64,000 nt of DNA from Rhizobium favelukesii. GTDB taxonomy: Bacteria > Pseudomonadota > Alphaproteobacteria > Rhizobiales > Rhizobiaceae. A program made the translations under genes and the position numbers. Under the pieces are notes generated by a model. It saw nothing but the letters and a program-made list of their open reading frames with translations. It did not search any database and was not told the DNA's origin. Location: the NCBI RefSeq assembly GCF_000577275.2, contig NZ_HG916855.1, positions 124,001 through 188,000 on the forward strand, given 5' to 3'. This document shows positions 37,298 to 46,491 of this stretch, in pieces; positions within the stretch are counted from its first letter, which is position 1, and the number at the start of each line of letters is the position of its first letter.

Positions 37298-37309
37298 GAA
37301 ACGTTTCCT
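37298..37309. promoter_or_regulatory. LacI-type operator 2
   Basis: Perfect 12-base palindrome GGAAACGTTTCC. Its centre is 22 bases from that of operator 1, about two helical turns, so two repressor dimers could bind on the same face. The remaining bases to the end of lacI (37310-37570) hold no visible gene. Confidence 0.85.
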
Positions 37310-37570
37310 GGTGTCAATACCATGCGGTTCTTGCAAGAATGCTGCGGAAAACACCTGCAAATGCGGACCCTTAGGCAAATCGATATTGCGCCGCAGCAAG
37401 GAAAATATCACCGTCGATTTCAAAGGCTGACCGGTGCACGAGCATTGCAGCGAGGATGGATCGTTCAAACAGATGACGTCATCGGCGCCAAGGTCGTCAG
37501 TCGGCAAACGAGGACGCGGACTTGCGCCCTCGTCAACGCTGCAGTGAGCAGACTGGCAAGACATCCGAGC

Positions 37571-38608
37571 TTATGCCTTAAGAGAAAAAGCGTCGCTTTC
37601 TCCGGGAACGAGTTCGAGAGGCCAGATCGTGTTGCGTGCGCCTTTCGGGTAGTGCGCCGCATAGGCCGGCATTGTCGCAAGCAAGGTTTCGGCAAGCTCG
37701 ACGCCGAGATCGCGCAGTGACATGCGAAAGCAGGTGAGTGATGGCTGCAGGAATTTGCCGCGCGGTTCTTCGCGAAAGCCGATGACCGCGAGATCGCGAC
37801 CGGGAATAATGCCTGCCTCATTCAGGCGCCGGTAGAGACCGATCGCCATGAGCTCATAGATAAGGATGATCGCCGTCGGCTTGCTGTCGAGCCGCAGCAT
37901 CTCGTGGCCGGCCTGATAGCCGCCCTGCTCACTGGATTTGACGCGGATGACCAGCGACGGATCGAAGGCGATGCCATGCCGCTCAAGGGCTTGCCGATAG
38001 GTATCGACGAAGATATAGCCGAGGTTGATGTCGTTGGATGGTGCGGCGATGGCGATACGACGATGTCCCTTCGATACCAGGCGATCGACGGCGCAGGCAG
38101 CAACGCCCTCGAAGTCAAGATCGATCCAGGTGTGGCTGCCGCCGGATGTGCTGCGGCCGAGTGCTACGAAGGGGATCTTGGCTTTCACCAGCAGGTCGAT
38201 GCGTTTGTCGACGCGCTGCGTTGCCGAGATGATCATGGCATCGACGATCCGTCGCGCGACCATCCGCTTCAGATACTCGTGGGGGTCTTCATCATTCGGG
38301 CACGGCAGCATGAGCAGGTCAAGCTTGTGACGCGACAGCACGCTCTGCAAGCCGCCGGTGACGCCAAGGAAGAAGTTGTCGCTGTTTTCGACCGTCTCCT
38401 TGCTGGATTCGATCATCAGGCCGATGACGTTTGTCGTGCCCTGACGCAGGCTGCGTCCGGACTGGTTCGCCACATATCCAAGCTCTTCGGCGGCTGCGAG
38501 CACACGCTTGCGCGTCTCTTCGTTGACGTCGGGCCTGTCGTTTAGCGCACGCGAAACCGTCCCGATTGAAATGTCGAGATGCTTGGCGAGTTGGCGAATA
38601 CCCTTCAT
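37571..38608 (-). CDS. LacI-family transcriptional repressor
   Basis: 345 residues. The N-terminal helix-turn-helix is GIRQLAKHLDISIGTVSRALND, and the hinge helix follows near NQSGRSLRQG. The ligand-binding domain is periplasmic-binding-protein-like (NVIGLMIESSKE, FVALGRSTSGGSHTWIDLDFEGV, GHRRIAIAAPSNDINLGYIF). The ATG at 38608 is chosen; a TTG at 38617 is possible. Located directly upstream of the sugar operon on the same strand, it is the obvious regulator of the paired palindromes there. It probably also binds a similar site in its own promoter at 38661. The inducer would be the imported sugar or a derivative. Confidence 0.94.
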   Translation of the reverse strand: MKGIRQLAKHLDISIGTVSRALNDRPDVNEETRKRVLAAAEELGYVANQSGRSLRQGTTNVIGLMIESSKETVENSDNFFLGVTGGLQSVLSRHKLDLLMLPCPNDEDPHEYLKRMVARRIVDAMIISATQRVDKRIDLLVKAKIPFVALGRSTSGGSHTWIDLDFEGVAACAVDRLVSKGHRRIAIAAPSNDINLGYIFVDTYRQALERHGIAFDPSLVIRVKSSEQGGYQAGHEMLRLDSKPTAIILIYELMAIGLYRRLNEAGIIPGRDLAVIGFREEPRGKFLQPSLTCFRMSLRDLGVELAETLLATMPAYAAHYPKGARNTIWPLELVPGESDAFSLKA

Positions 38609-38660
38609 CTGCGGCAATCTTCCTCCCCGATGGAACGATTTGCCTTCCTATCTGCCATAC

Positions 38661-38672
38661 TAAAACGTTTCC
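38661..38672. promoter_or_regulatory. probable autoregulatory LacI-type site
   Basis: TAAAACGTTTCC shares the AAACGTTT core and the right half of operator 2. It lies about 55 bases before the lacI start codon, consistent with negative autoregulation. The left half is imperfect. Confidence 0.65.
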
Positions 38673-38709
38673 GGAAAGCGTCCTTACGACGAGCGATGGG
38701 GCCCGGTGT

Positions 38710-39093
38710 TCAAATCGCCAGTGAGCCGGATGTCGCCAGCGCCACCATCGCCACGAGGGCGCCGGCGGCGGCTCCGGTCGATTTCGCCATTGCGTCTGGC
38801 AGTCGCGCATGGCGCGACGGCGACAAGAGCTGCAGCAATTCCGAAATGCCCGCGCCGATCACACAGCTGACACCAACCAGTGCCGCGGAATGTGAATAGC
38901 CAAGCACAAAGAAGAACGCCATTGCCGCGAAGGCGAGGCTTCTGTCGAGGTTGACGCGCGTGATCGTTCGCGGGCGCAGCCTGATGGGGGCAATCGTCAC
39001 GAAGAAAATCAAGGCAAACAGCAGCCACGCGATTGCTTGCGCAACGACGACCAGGTGCAACCCACTGACAATTTCGTCGGACACGTCGGACAT
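38710..39093 (-). CDS. VanZ-like membrane protein
   Basis: About 127 residues with four hydrophobic segments (VVVAQAIAWLLFALIFFVTIA, FAAMAFFFVLGY, AALVGVSCVIGAGI, GAAAGALVAMVALA). The signature TIAPIRLRPRT followed by ELLQLLSPSRHARLPDAMAKSTGAA is the VanZ-like family pattern common in rhizobia. Antibiotic resistance should not be inferred from the name. It lies 70 bases after rmlC on the same strand, so it may end the rhamnose/glycan operon. The start is uncertain: the ATG at 39093 has its AGAGG very close, and a GTG at 39084 would be better spaced. Confidence 0.8.
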   Translation of the reverse strand: MSDVSDEIVSGLHLVVVAQAIAWLLFALIFFVTIAPIRLRPRTITRVNLDRSLAFAAMAFFFVLGYSHSAALVGVSCVIGAGISELLQLLSPSRHARLPDAMAKSTGAAAGALVAMVALATSGSLAI

Positions 39094-39163
39094 CCTCTTA
39101 TCGCCGCTTTGCAGGAACATGCAGACGCGCTGGCACGGTTTCAACTATGCGACGAAAGCGAAT

Positions 39164-39724
39164 TCAAGAATCCAGTGAACCGGCGAAGACCTCCGCATCA
39201 GGGAACGCCTGCGCCACCGCATCCTTCCTCGAAAGAATGGGCATCGTATCGATCGGCCAGCGAATGTTCAGCGTCGGATCATTCCAAATAATCGCCCGCT
39301 CGTTCTCCGGCGAATAGAAATCCGTGGTCTTGTAGAGGAACTGCGCGGACTCGGAAAGCACAAGAAAGCCGTGGGCGAAACCGGCCGGAATCCAGAGCTG
39401 CCGTTTGTTGTCGGCAGACAGGGTTTCCCCGACCCATTTGCCGAAGGTCGGCGACGCCTTGCGCAGGTCGACGGCAACGTCAAACACCTCTCCGTCGACG
39501 ACGCGCACCAGTTTTCCCTGCGGTTGTTTGATCTGGTAGTGCAGTCCTCGCAGCACGCCCCTTGCCGATTTGGAGTGGTTGTCCTGCACGAAGGTGAGAT
39601 CTTGACCGACAAGCGCACTAAACTGCGCCTGATTGAAGCTCTCGAAGAAAAAGCCGCGATCGTCGCCATAGACCGTCGGCTCGATCAGCAACACGTCAGC
39701 GATCTCCAGCGACTTTACCTTCAT
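39164..39724 (-). CDS. rfbC: dTDP-4-dehydrorhamnose 3,5-epimerase
   Basis: 186-residue cupin-fold enzyme of normal length. It epimerises dTDP-4-keto-6-deoxyglucose at C3 and C5. The catalytic His is in RGLHYQ, with [32 protein letters not shown] and the Tyr-containing [22 protein letters not shown] following. [10 protein letters not shown] is conserved. Its start overlaps the rfbA stop by 4 bases. It is the last dTDP-rhamnose gene of the operon rfbB-D-A-C. Confidence 0.97.
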   Translation of the reverse strand: MKVKSLEIADVLLIEPTVYGDDRGFFFESFNQAQFSALVGQDLTFVQDNHSKSARGVLRGLHYQIKQPQGKLVRVVDGEVFDVAVDLRKASPTFGKWVGETLSADNKRQLWIPAGFAHGFLVLSESAQFLYKTTDFYSPENERAIIWNDPTLNIRWPIDTMPILSRKDAVAQAFPDAEVFAGSLDS

Positions 39725-40605
39725 TGATTGCCGGCCTCCGCCACAAGCCGCAGCAGGTATTTGCCATAGCCGCTTTTGGCAAGCGGTGCAGCCAGGCGCT
39801 CGAGATGCCCACCGTCGATCCAGCCGTTTCGGAAGGCAATCTCTTCTGGGCAGGAGACCTTCAGACCTTGGCGGTGTTCCAGCGTCGAAATGAACTGGCC
39901 GGCGTCAAGCAGAGAGTCGTGGGTGCCCGTATCGAGCCAGGCATAGCCTCGACCCATGATTTCCACCGTCAGGCTGCCGTCATTCAGGTAGCGGCTGTTG
40001 AGGTCGGTAATCTCTAGCTCGCCCCTCGCCGAGGGCTTGAGCTGCCTGGCATACTCGACAGCCCTCTCGTCATAGAAATAAAGGCCTGTTACGGCATAGT
40101 TCGATTTCGCTCGAGACGGCTTTTCCTCGATTGACAGGGCTCTGTTTGCTCCGTCGAACTCGACGACACCGTAGCGTTCGGGATCGAGCACATGGTAGGC
40201 GAAGACGGTTGCGCCGCTTGTGCGCGACATGCCGCTGGCGAGCAACAGCGGCAGGTCATGTCCGTAAAAAATATTGTCGCCGAGCACAAGGGCGCTCGGT
40301 GATCCTTCGAGAAAGTCCTCGCCGATGACGAAGGCCTGGGCCAGGCCATCGGGCGACGGCTGTACGGCATAGGAGAAGTTGATGCCCCATTGCTCGCCGG
40401 TCCCCAGCAACGCCTCAAAGCGCGGGGTATCCTGCGGGGTCGATATGACGAGTATGTCCCGGATACCCGCGAGCATCAGCGTGCTCAGCGGATAGTAGAT
40501 CATCGGTTTGTCGAAGACCGGCAGCAACTGCTTGCTGATTGCCAACGTCGCGGGGTGCAGGCGGGTGCCGGAACCGCCGGCGAGGATGATGCCTTTTCGA
40601 GTCAC
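39721..40605 (-). CDS. rfbA: glucose-1-phosphate thymidylyltransferase
   Basis: 294 residues. It makes dTDP-glucose from dTTP and glucose-1-phosphate, the first step of dTDP-rhamnose synthesis. The nucleotide-binding signature is [14 protein letters not shown]. Further motifs are [33 protein letters not shown] with the metal Asp, and [19 protein letters not shown]. It overlaps rfbD and rfbC by 4 bases each. Confidence 0.97.
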   Translation of the reverse strand: MTRKGIILAGGSGTRLHPATLAISKQLLPVFDKPMIYYPLSTLMLAGIRDILVISTPQDTPRFEALLGTGEQWGINFSYAVQPSPDGLAQAFVIGEDFLEGSPSALVLGDNIFYGHDLPLLLASGMSRTSGATVFAYHVLDPERYGVVEFDGANRALSIEEKPSRAKSNYAVTGLYFYDERAVEYARQLKPSARGELEITDLNSRYLNDGSLTVEIMGRGYAWLDTGTHDSLLDAGQFISTLEHRQGLKVSCPEEIAFRNGWIDGGHLERLAAPLAKSGYGKYLLRLVAEAGNQ

Positions 40606-41498
40606 GTCTGCGGCTCCCGTTCTCTGAGTTGATCAAGCATCCTGTCTACGTGCACGCTCCAGTACGGCAGATCCAATCCCAGGCAACTGGCGAGTGCATC
40701 GCAGTTGAGCAAGGAGTTCCGCGGCCGCGCTGCAGGCAGTGGGTATTCCTCCGTCGCAATGGGCTCGATGTCGCCAACATCAGTCCGCAGGGTGAACCCC
40801 AGTTCACGCGCACGTCGAACGACATAGAATGCAAGTTCATGCCAGCTGGTTTGGCCCTGCGCCGTCAGATGATAGATGCCGCTGTCAAATTGCCCTTGGC
40901 GATGAGCCGCCACCGCCAGCGCCGTAACGTCGGCGATAAGTTCGGCTGATGTCGGCGCGCCAAACTGGTCGGCAACAATTCGCAGCGTCGGCCGTTCACG
41001 CGCCAAGCGAAGGATGGTGTTGATGAAATTGGCACCCGTCGCCGAGAAAACCCAGCTCGTCCGCAATATGACGAACCTGCAGCCTGATGCCTTGATCGCT
41101 TGCTCGCCTGCTCGCTTTGATTGCCCGTAGACGTTCAGCGGATTGGTGTCGTCACTTTCGACGTATGGCCTCTGTTTCCGGCCGTCGAATACGTAGTCTG
41201 TCGAGTAGTGAATGAGCGTCGCGCCGCGGTCGCGGGCAAACCGAGCGATAATCTGCGGCGCATCGGCATTGATGCGGAAAGCGGTATCGGGCGTCGATTC
41301 TGCGCGATCAACCTCAGTCCAGGCGGCTGCGTTGACGATGAGATCGGGCGCATGAGCTTCCAAGATCGCAGGAAGGGTGTCCGTCGCCGCCATGTCGAGG
41401 TCTCGCCGTTCCAGCGCCGTCACCGCACCGAGCGGAAGAAGCGTTCGATGAAGTTCCCGGCCCACCTGGCCGTTCTTGCCAAGCAGCAGGATGTTCAT
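40602..41498 (-). CDS. rfbD: dTDP-4-dehydrorhamnose reductase
   Basis: 298-residue SDR enzyme for the last NADPH step giving dTDP-L-rhamnose. The cofactor motif is [11 protein letters not shown]; the active-site pair is in [12 protein letters not shown] (YxxxK). [16 protein letters not shown] and ILRTSWVFS are conserved RmlD segments. The ATG at 41498 overlaps the rfbB stop (ATGA); the frame upstream lies within rfbB. Confidence 0.96.
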   Translation of the reverse strand: MNILLLGKNGQVGRELHRTLLPLGAVTALERRDLDMAATDTLPAILEAHAPDLIVNAAAWTEVDRAESTPDTAFRINADAPQIIARFARDRGATLIHYSTDYVFDGRKQRPYVESDDTNPLNVYGQSKRAGEQAIKASGCRFVILRTSWVFSATGANFINTILRLARERPTLRIVADQFGAPTSAELIADVTALAVAAHRQGQFDSGIYHLTAQGQTSWHELAFYVVRRARELGFTLRTDVGDIEPIATEEYPLPAARPRNSLLNCDALASCLGLDLPYWSVHVDRMLDQLREREPQT

Positions 41499-42544
41499 GC
41501 GTATTGCTTTGCGATCCAGTTGCGATAGCTGCCCAAGGTGACATTGCGGACCCAGTCCGGATGATCCAGATACCAGCGAACGGTCTTCCTGATGCCGGTC
41601 TCGAACGTCTCGGCTGGTCGCCAACCCAACTCTGCTTCAATCTTGCCCGCGTTGATCGCATAGCGCCGGTCGTGGCCCGGACGATCGGTCACGAATGTGA
41701 TCTGTTCCTGATAGGAGCTGCCATCGGCTCTTGGCTTAAGTTCGTCAAGCACGTCGCACAGCATCATCACGACCTCAAGATTGGTCCGCTCGTTCCAGCC
41801 TCCGATATTGTAGGTCTGCCCCGGCAGGCCTGCATCCAACACTCGCCGAATTGCGCTGCAGTGATCCTTTACATAGAGCCAGTCGCGAATTTGCCGCCCA
41901 TCGCCGTAGAGCGGCAATGGGCGACCCGAAATGGCGTTGTGAATGACCAGAGGAATGAGCTTTTCGGGAAAGTGAAATGGACCGTAGTTGTTGGAGCAAT
42001 TGGTGGTCAGCACAGGCAGACCATAGGTGTGATGGTAGGCTCGCATCAGATGGTCCGCGGCTGCTTTGCTGGCGGAGTAAGGGCTGTTGGGCTGGTACTG
42101 ATTTTGTTCATCGAAGGCAGGATCACCGGCCTGCAATGTACCAAAAACCTCATCGGTCGAAATGTGTAGGAAACGAAACTCCTGGCGATCCCTTAACCCG
42201 CCCCAATGGGCCCGGGCTGCTTCCAGCAAGCGGAATGCGCCCACGATGTTGGTCTGAATGAAGTCCTCGGGCCCATGGATCGAGCGGTCAACGTGACTTT
42301 CGGCGGCGAAGTTCACGATTGCGCGCGGCTGGTATCGCGTCATGAGGTTGGTTACGAGAGCGCCGTCTCCAATGCTTCCATGGACGAACGTGTACCTGGC
42401 GTCTGTCGTGAGCGAGGCCAAATTCTCACTGTTGCCAGCATAGGTCAGCGCGTCGAGGTTAAGAACGGGCTCGTCGCTTTGAGCCAGCCAGTCAAGAATG
42501 AAGTTCGAGCCGATAAAACCGGCGCCGCCAGTCACCAAAATCAT
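41495..42544 (-). CDS. rfbB: dTDP-glucose 4,6-dehydratase
   Basis: 349 residues. The NAD motif is ILVTGGAGFIGSNF. The catalytic Thr-Asp-Glu is in LHISTDEVFG, and the YxxxK pair is in SPYSASKAAADHL. NNYGPFHFPEKLIPLVI and YGDGRQIRDWLYVKDHC are highly conserved. It starts the rfb gene series 49 bases after the sugar-phosphate transferase gene and is probably in its transcript. Confidence 0.97.
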   Translation of the reverse strand: MILVTGGAGFIGSNFILDWLAQSDEPVLNLDALTYAGNSENLASLTTDARYTFVHGSIGDGALVTNLMTRYQPRAIVNFAAESHVDRSIHGPEDFIQTNIVGAFRLLEAARAHWGGLRDRQEFRFLHISTDEVFGTLQAGDPAFDEQNQYQPNSPYSASKAAADHLMRAYHHTYGLPVLTTNCSNNYGPFHFPEKLIPLVIHNAISGRPLPLYGDGRQIRDWLYVKDHCSAIRRVLDAGLPGQTYNIGGWNERTNLEVVMMLCDVLDELKPRADGSSYQEQITFVTDRPGHDRRYAINAGKIEAELGWRPAETFETGIRKTVRWYLDHPDWVRNVTLGSYRNWIAKQYA

Positions 42545-42593
42545 CGCTTACACACCCTTCGCACTAACGCAAATACTCACTAACGATGACCAC

Positions 42594-44033
42594 CTAGTAG
42601 ACGTTGCTGCGGTCAACCATGCAGACCATTGTCAAAAAGACGATTTTCAGATCGAGCCACAGCGACCAGTTATTGATGTACCAGAGGTCATGGCGAACAC
42701 GATCAGCCATCCGATCCACAGTCGGCGTTTCGCCTCGGCATCCGTTGATCTGAGCCCAGCCCGTTAGTCCCGGTTTGACATGCCGACGTGAAGCATATTG
42801 AGCGATAAGCGCTCCGTAGAGATCATCGTGCACCAACGCATGTGGGCGCGGCCCGACCACCGACATGTCGCCTCGAAGGACGTTCCAGAATTGAGGCAGT
42901 TCGTCCAGGCTGGTCGATCGAATGAAGCTGCCAACGCGAGTGACGCGAGGATCGTTGCGTGTTGCCTGGCGCACGTCAGTGGAATCCTCCATGACCGACA
43001 TGCTGCGAAACTTGAGGATGCGAAACGCGCGGCCACTATACCCCTTTCGCGACTGCACGAAGAAAATCGGTCCGGCACTGTCGAGTTTGATGACAACCGC
43101 GACGACGGCGCAGATCGGAAACATGACCACCAGGGCGGCAATCGAAAAGACGATATCGAACGCTCGTTTCAGCCCGCGCTCGTAAACGTCGAGAGGCGGG
43201 CGGTGTGTCTGAAATACACGTCGTTCGCCGACGGTCTGCGCAAAGCCTTCGACGACGTCGCCAACGATGCCGCCGAACATGACGCTCACCGGCACGCAGA
43301 ATTGGCGAAGCGTGATCAGGCACTCTTCCAGGGCACGCAAATTCGCGAAGTCACTCCAGGCAACCAGCACCTCATCGACCTCGGCTATGCCATGTTTCTC
43401 ATAGGCGTCGCTGGTTGATGCCAGGGCCAGATCGGCCTCGGCGATCCGCATCGTGTACTTGACGGATAGACCGCTGAGAGCGGCACGTTGAACGACAGGT
43501 TCGGTCGGCATCGTGCCTGGGCAAATCAAAAGGACGCGACGGGTGGGAAATGCAGCGCGTGCAACGGCCCTGTGGAGATGGTGGTGCCAGAACAGGCGCA
43601 AAGCGATCAGTCCACCCATGGAGAGAACCGACGTCGTTATGATTGCACCCCGAGATACCGTCGTGTCGAGCTTTAGGAACAGGACAACGGCCAGAAGGAA
43701 CAAAAGCACCGCGGGCAGAAGTGCAGAAATCAACACCAACTGGCGACGGAACGAGAGCATCTCGCCGGGTCGATAAGCATGGACGCCAAACATGGCCAGC
43801 ACAAAAATCGTGGCAACGAGCAGACCGATGCCAACGTAAAGTGACGGGTCAGCAAGACCACCAAAGACAATCCGTTCGTAAAACAGATGGCCCGCGGCGC
43901 TCGCCGCGATGAGAAGAATAAAATCGAACGCCGCCGCAATGCCGGTGATCGCAAAGCTATTGAAACCGAACCATCTCCGGTCGCTCTTGACGGAAAGGTG
44001 CAGGTCCCAGTTATGCTCGACTGGAATGGTCAT
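42594..44033 (-). CDS. polyisoprenyl-phosphate hexose-1-phosphate transferase (ExoY/WcaJ type)
   Basis: 479-residue membrane enzyme that starts repeat-unit assembly by moving sugar-1-phosphate from a nucleotide sugar to undecaprenyl phosphate. Four N-terminal helices (about 25-130) and a Rossmann-like CoA-binding-type domain precede the catalytic domain. The latter begins at RGLKRAFDIVFSIAALVVMFPI and contains FFVQSRKGYSGRAFRILKFRSM, DELPQFWNVLRGDMSVVGPRP and KPGLTGWAQINGCRGE. The conserved Asp-Glu and Arg-Pro-Arg-like residues are intact. It leads the rfb operon, so the rhamnose is probably used in the same polymer. Confidence 0.93.
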   Translation of the reverse strand: MTIPVEHNWDLHLSVKSDRRWFGFNSFAITGIAAAFDFILLIAASAAGHLFYERIVFGGLADPSLYVGIGLLVATIFVLAMFGVHAYRPGEMLSFRRQLVLISALLPAVLLFLLAVVLFLKLDTTVSRGAIITTSVLSMGGLIALRLFWHHHLHRAVARAAFPTRRVLLICPGTMPTEPVVQRAALSGLSVKYTMRIAEADLALASTSDAYEKHGIAEVDEVLVAWSDFANLRALEECLITLRQFCVPVSVMFGGIVGDVVEGFAQTVGERRVFQTHRPPLDVYERGLKRAFDIVFSIAALVVMFPICAVVAVVIKLDSAGPIFFVQSRKGYSGRAFRILKFRSMSVMEDSTDVRQATRNDPRVTRVGSFIRSTSLDELPQFWNVLRGDMSVVGPRPHALVHDDLYGALIAQYASRRHVKPGLTGWAQINGCRGETPTVDRMADRVRHDLWYINNWSLWLDLKIVFLTMVCMVDRSNVY

Positions 44034-44480
44034 GTTTCACACCCTCAACCCTGCCTAATAGTTAACATGAGTTGAACGTACGCAACAATTATCCTCGAAT
44101 ACGCCTTATTGCGTAACGAGAGATGCCTTTTGAAAGAATATTTTACTTGTGTTATACTTTAAATATATTCTTGATACTTGTAGAGAAGGAAGGAATTTAT
44201 TGTCTGCTCCTGAGATCAAGCTGCGCGTGCGGTCTCCTCTTTCACCACGCCGCTCGACATAGATTAGTCGAATCAACCAGTTAGATGACGCCCGCTGGAT
44301 CGACGAGACAGGTAATATCGCCCTCTCGAGCAGACGCTCGCACCGGCTTCCACTCGTGTACAAGGCGACCAAGGTTGGGCGTTTGGCAGGTCTTTTAAGG
44401 TATAGGCGGAAAGCTTTCGCGCAGCATCTGCGGCTCATCGCAATCGACAACGACACAGAATTCCAAACGATGCCGATGGC
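44034..44480. other. non-coding or decayed stretch downstream of the ManC remnant
   Basis: No ORF here has a convincing start or family resemblance. Composition drops to AT-rich between 44090 and 44200. On the minus strand, weak out-of-frame resemblance to a continuing nucleotidyltransferase may persist just after the remnant at 44481 (HRHRLEFCVV), but it is too short to claim. Confidence 0.4.
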
Positions 44481-44642
44481 TCAAGCCACGACTGGCCATA
44501 CGACTGGCGCGTCCTCAAGAACGCTATTTGCCACGGCCATGAGCGCGTCTTGAAATGGCCTCCGGTCGCCCGAGAATTGGATGAATTGTTTTGGGCTCGT
44601 CGCCCGCGACAGCGGCTCAAACCGCGTTCGCTTGCCCGCTGA
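44481..44642 (-). pseudogene. manC: fragment of mannose-1-phosphate guanylyltransferase (ManC/AlgA type)
   Basis: In one minus-strand frame the sequence reads AGKRTRFEPLSRATSPKQF, then FSGDRRPFQDALMAVA and ends at a TGA (44481-44483). This is the N-terminal signature of GDP-mannose pyrophosphorylases, normally GGSGTRLWPLSR-x3-PKQF-x5-G-x4-LFQ-T, including the Lys and Gln positions. The leading GGSG is damaged, there is no start, and only about 53 residues remain of a roughly 470-residue enzyme, so it is a relic. GDP-mannose is the AlgD substrate, so this may be a lost algA/manC of the neighbouring alginate-type locus. Confidence 0.7.
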
Positions 44643-44802
44643 TGACAGGCACGGTCGTCGGGTCGTGGAGGGCTCGCCTCCTGGAGCATTCGACGCACAG
44701 GCGGTCGACGACTGGTTGGCGCCGGAGCCCGCTTGCTGATGGCAATCGGACTTGTGCGAACGGACCAACGTCTTCGCTCCAGCGCCGTTTCCAGCCGGTT
44801 TC

Positions 44803-45174
44803 CTATCTCACCGCGTCTAGCTTGTTTATTGCGAACTGATAGTGGTTGCCCGTGCCCCCGCGGCTGACCACCAATTTGCGCGTCTTGGTTATGATGCGCG
44901 CGAAGTTTCCATCCGTCGTGATCGACCGCGCGGTCGAAATCGTGGCGTAGCTTTCTCCGGGGAATTTCTGCGGACATGCCTTGCCACCGATGGCATAGAT
45001 GCGTGCCCCGCCCGTTTCGTATCGTTGTTGAATCGGCCGGCCATTCGGGTCGGCAAGGACCTTGCAGCCCGGCGCGTTTGGTACCGGAATAATCCGGTAC
45101 CAAGGGCTGTCGGCGACAGCGCAAGGCACGGACAATGACAGTAGGGCGGAGACGACAAGGAATAATCTCAACAT
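44803..45174 (-). CDS. small secreted protein of unknown function
   Basis: 123 residues with a clear signal peptide MLRLFLVVSALLSLSVPCAVA. The mature part has two Cys (GCKVLAD and KACPQKF), which could form a disulfide. The rest is polar with no recognised domain. GGAGC lies 8 bases before the ATG. It lies next to the alginate-type locus and diverges from the beta-helix gene across a 240-base gap. A longer open frame on the same strand (44435-45199) lacks any protein-like features and is not favoured. Confidence 0.65.
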   Translation of the reverse strand: MLRLFLVVSALLSLSVPCAVADSPWYRIIPVPNAPGCKVLADPNGRPIQQRYETGGARIYAIGGKACPQKFPGESYATISTARSITTDGNFARIITKTRKLVVSRGGTGNHYQFAINKLDAVR

Positions 45175-45414
45175 GATCCAGCTCCTTCGTTGTCAACAAT
45201 GTAAAGCTATATTAACACAAGCTAATCGACAAGATTTTTTCGAATCTCAAGAAGAAAAACGAGAGACGATCCGAGCTTGTATCAATGATTTGACATAGTC
45301 TTGTGAGAAATTCTTTCTATGTTTCAGCGGGCGTGAATGTACGTTGATCTTGCCGTCTGCAAGCAATGCTTTCACTGGCAGCTAAATCCTTCGGCGAGTG
45401 CGAAGAGGTTCACA

Positions 45415-46452
45415 ATGGCTCACGGATTTTTGGCGTCTTTTCTTGTCGTTCGCATGTCGGTTTTCTGCAGCTGCGCGGCGTTCGCCGGTGCGAGTTTCGC
45501 GGCGACACTTGATGTTTCTCCATCGCCAAGGCGCAGCATCCAGGCTGCCCTCAACAAAGCAGAGCCAGGTGATGTGATCCGGCTTAAACCCGGAGTGTAT
45601 TATGAAGATTTCAAGACGGTCCGAAACGGCAAGCCCGGCAAACCGATCGTGATCACCGGTCCTCGGTCGGCAATCGTCAAGGGAGCTGGCGCGCCGAGGG
45701 TGATCGAAATCAACCACGACTATACGGTGCTGCGCGGATTCACCGTCGATGGAAAGGTCGGCGCCGGTAACAACAAGAGGAGTTATCGCAACAAGCTCAT
45801 CTATGTCATCGGCAAGACGCGTGGAGACGGCGTAACGGGCCTGCGAATATTGAACATGTCCGTCAAAAATGCCGGTGGTGAATGCATCAGGCTTCGCTAC
45901 CAGACGCGTCGAAACGAGATTGCCTATTCGCAGATCAGCAATTGCGGCCGCTACGACTTCGCCTTCAGAGATGGCGGCAAGAACGGCGAGGGCATCTACA
46001 TTGGCACCGCGCCGGAGCAGCGGGGCGCTCATGGAGCTCCGGACCGATCCGTCGACGCCTCAGACGGCAATCTCGTCCATCACAATGTCATCGACACCAA
46101 GGGCAACGAGTGCGTTGATATCAAGGAAGGGTCAAGCCGTAACATCGTCGAGCACAATCAATGTTCCGGCCAGAAGGACAAGAACTCGGGCGGCTTCGAT
46201 TCTCGCGGCAACAACAACGTCTTCCGCTACAACACTGTTAGCAATGTGCGAGGCGCTGGGGTGCGTCTCGGTGGTGACAGCGACAAGGACGGCCTCCACA
46301 ACGATGTCTATGGCAACACGTTTCGCAAAGTCGGAGTAGCGGTCGTGCGCGCAGAGCGCGGTCCACAGGGCAAGGTGTGCGGCAACACCTCGCAGAGCAG
46401 TTCCGAAAAGAAAAAGGGCAAGGTACCGGTCGAACCACTCGCCAAATGCTGA
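45415..46452 (+). CDS. secreted right-handed parallel beta-helix protein, possible polysaccharide lyase
   Basis: 345 residues with a signal peptide ending near AFAGASFAA. The N-terminal SIQAALNKAEPGDVIRLKPGVYYE is the usual cap of beta-helix polysaccharide enzymes. Repeated N-x-hydrophobic rungs follow. A region around Glu232, Lys237 and Arg264 (NECVDIKEGSS, then GGFDSRGNNNVFRYNTV) resembles the catalytic Glu/Lys/Arg rungs of PL6-type alginate/chondroitin lyases, though the Lys-Arg spacing is longer. The ATG at 45415 has AGAGG upstream. It is convergent with the alginate-type operon end (40 bases apart). Function as a polyuronate lyase is inference. Confidence 0.8.
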   Translation: MAHGFLASFLVVRMSVFCSCAAFAGASFAATLDVSPSPRRSIQAALNKAEPGDVIRLKPGVYYEDFKTVRNGKPGKPIVITGPRSAIVKGAGAPRVIEINHDYTVLRGFTVDGKVGAGNNKRSYRNKLIYVIGKTRGDGVTGLRILNMSVKNAGGECIRLRYQTRRNEIAYSQISNCGRYDFAFRDGGKNGEGIYIGTAPEQRGAHGAPDRSVDASDGNLVHHNVIDTKGNECVDIKEGSSRNIVEHNQCSGQKDKNSGGFDSRGNNNVFRYNTVSNVRGAGVRLGGDSDKDGLHNDVYGNTFRKVGVAVVRAERGPQGKVCGNTSQSSSEKKKGKVPVEPLAKC

Positions 46453-46491
46453 CGGTTGCTGCCGCCGCAGCCAGGTGTCTCGGTCCGCTTC

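Noticed and set aside
38710..39093. Glycopeptide resistance function for the VanZ-like gene
   Set aside because: No vanHAX partners; the family is widespread in Gram-negative bacteria, and the context is a glycan operon.
44435..45199. Long minus-strand frame of 254 codons
   Set aside because: It is in another frame over the secreted 123-residue gene and the ManC relic; it has no signal, domain or ribosome site, and the 123-residue frame has all of these.
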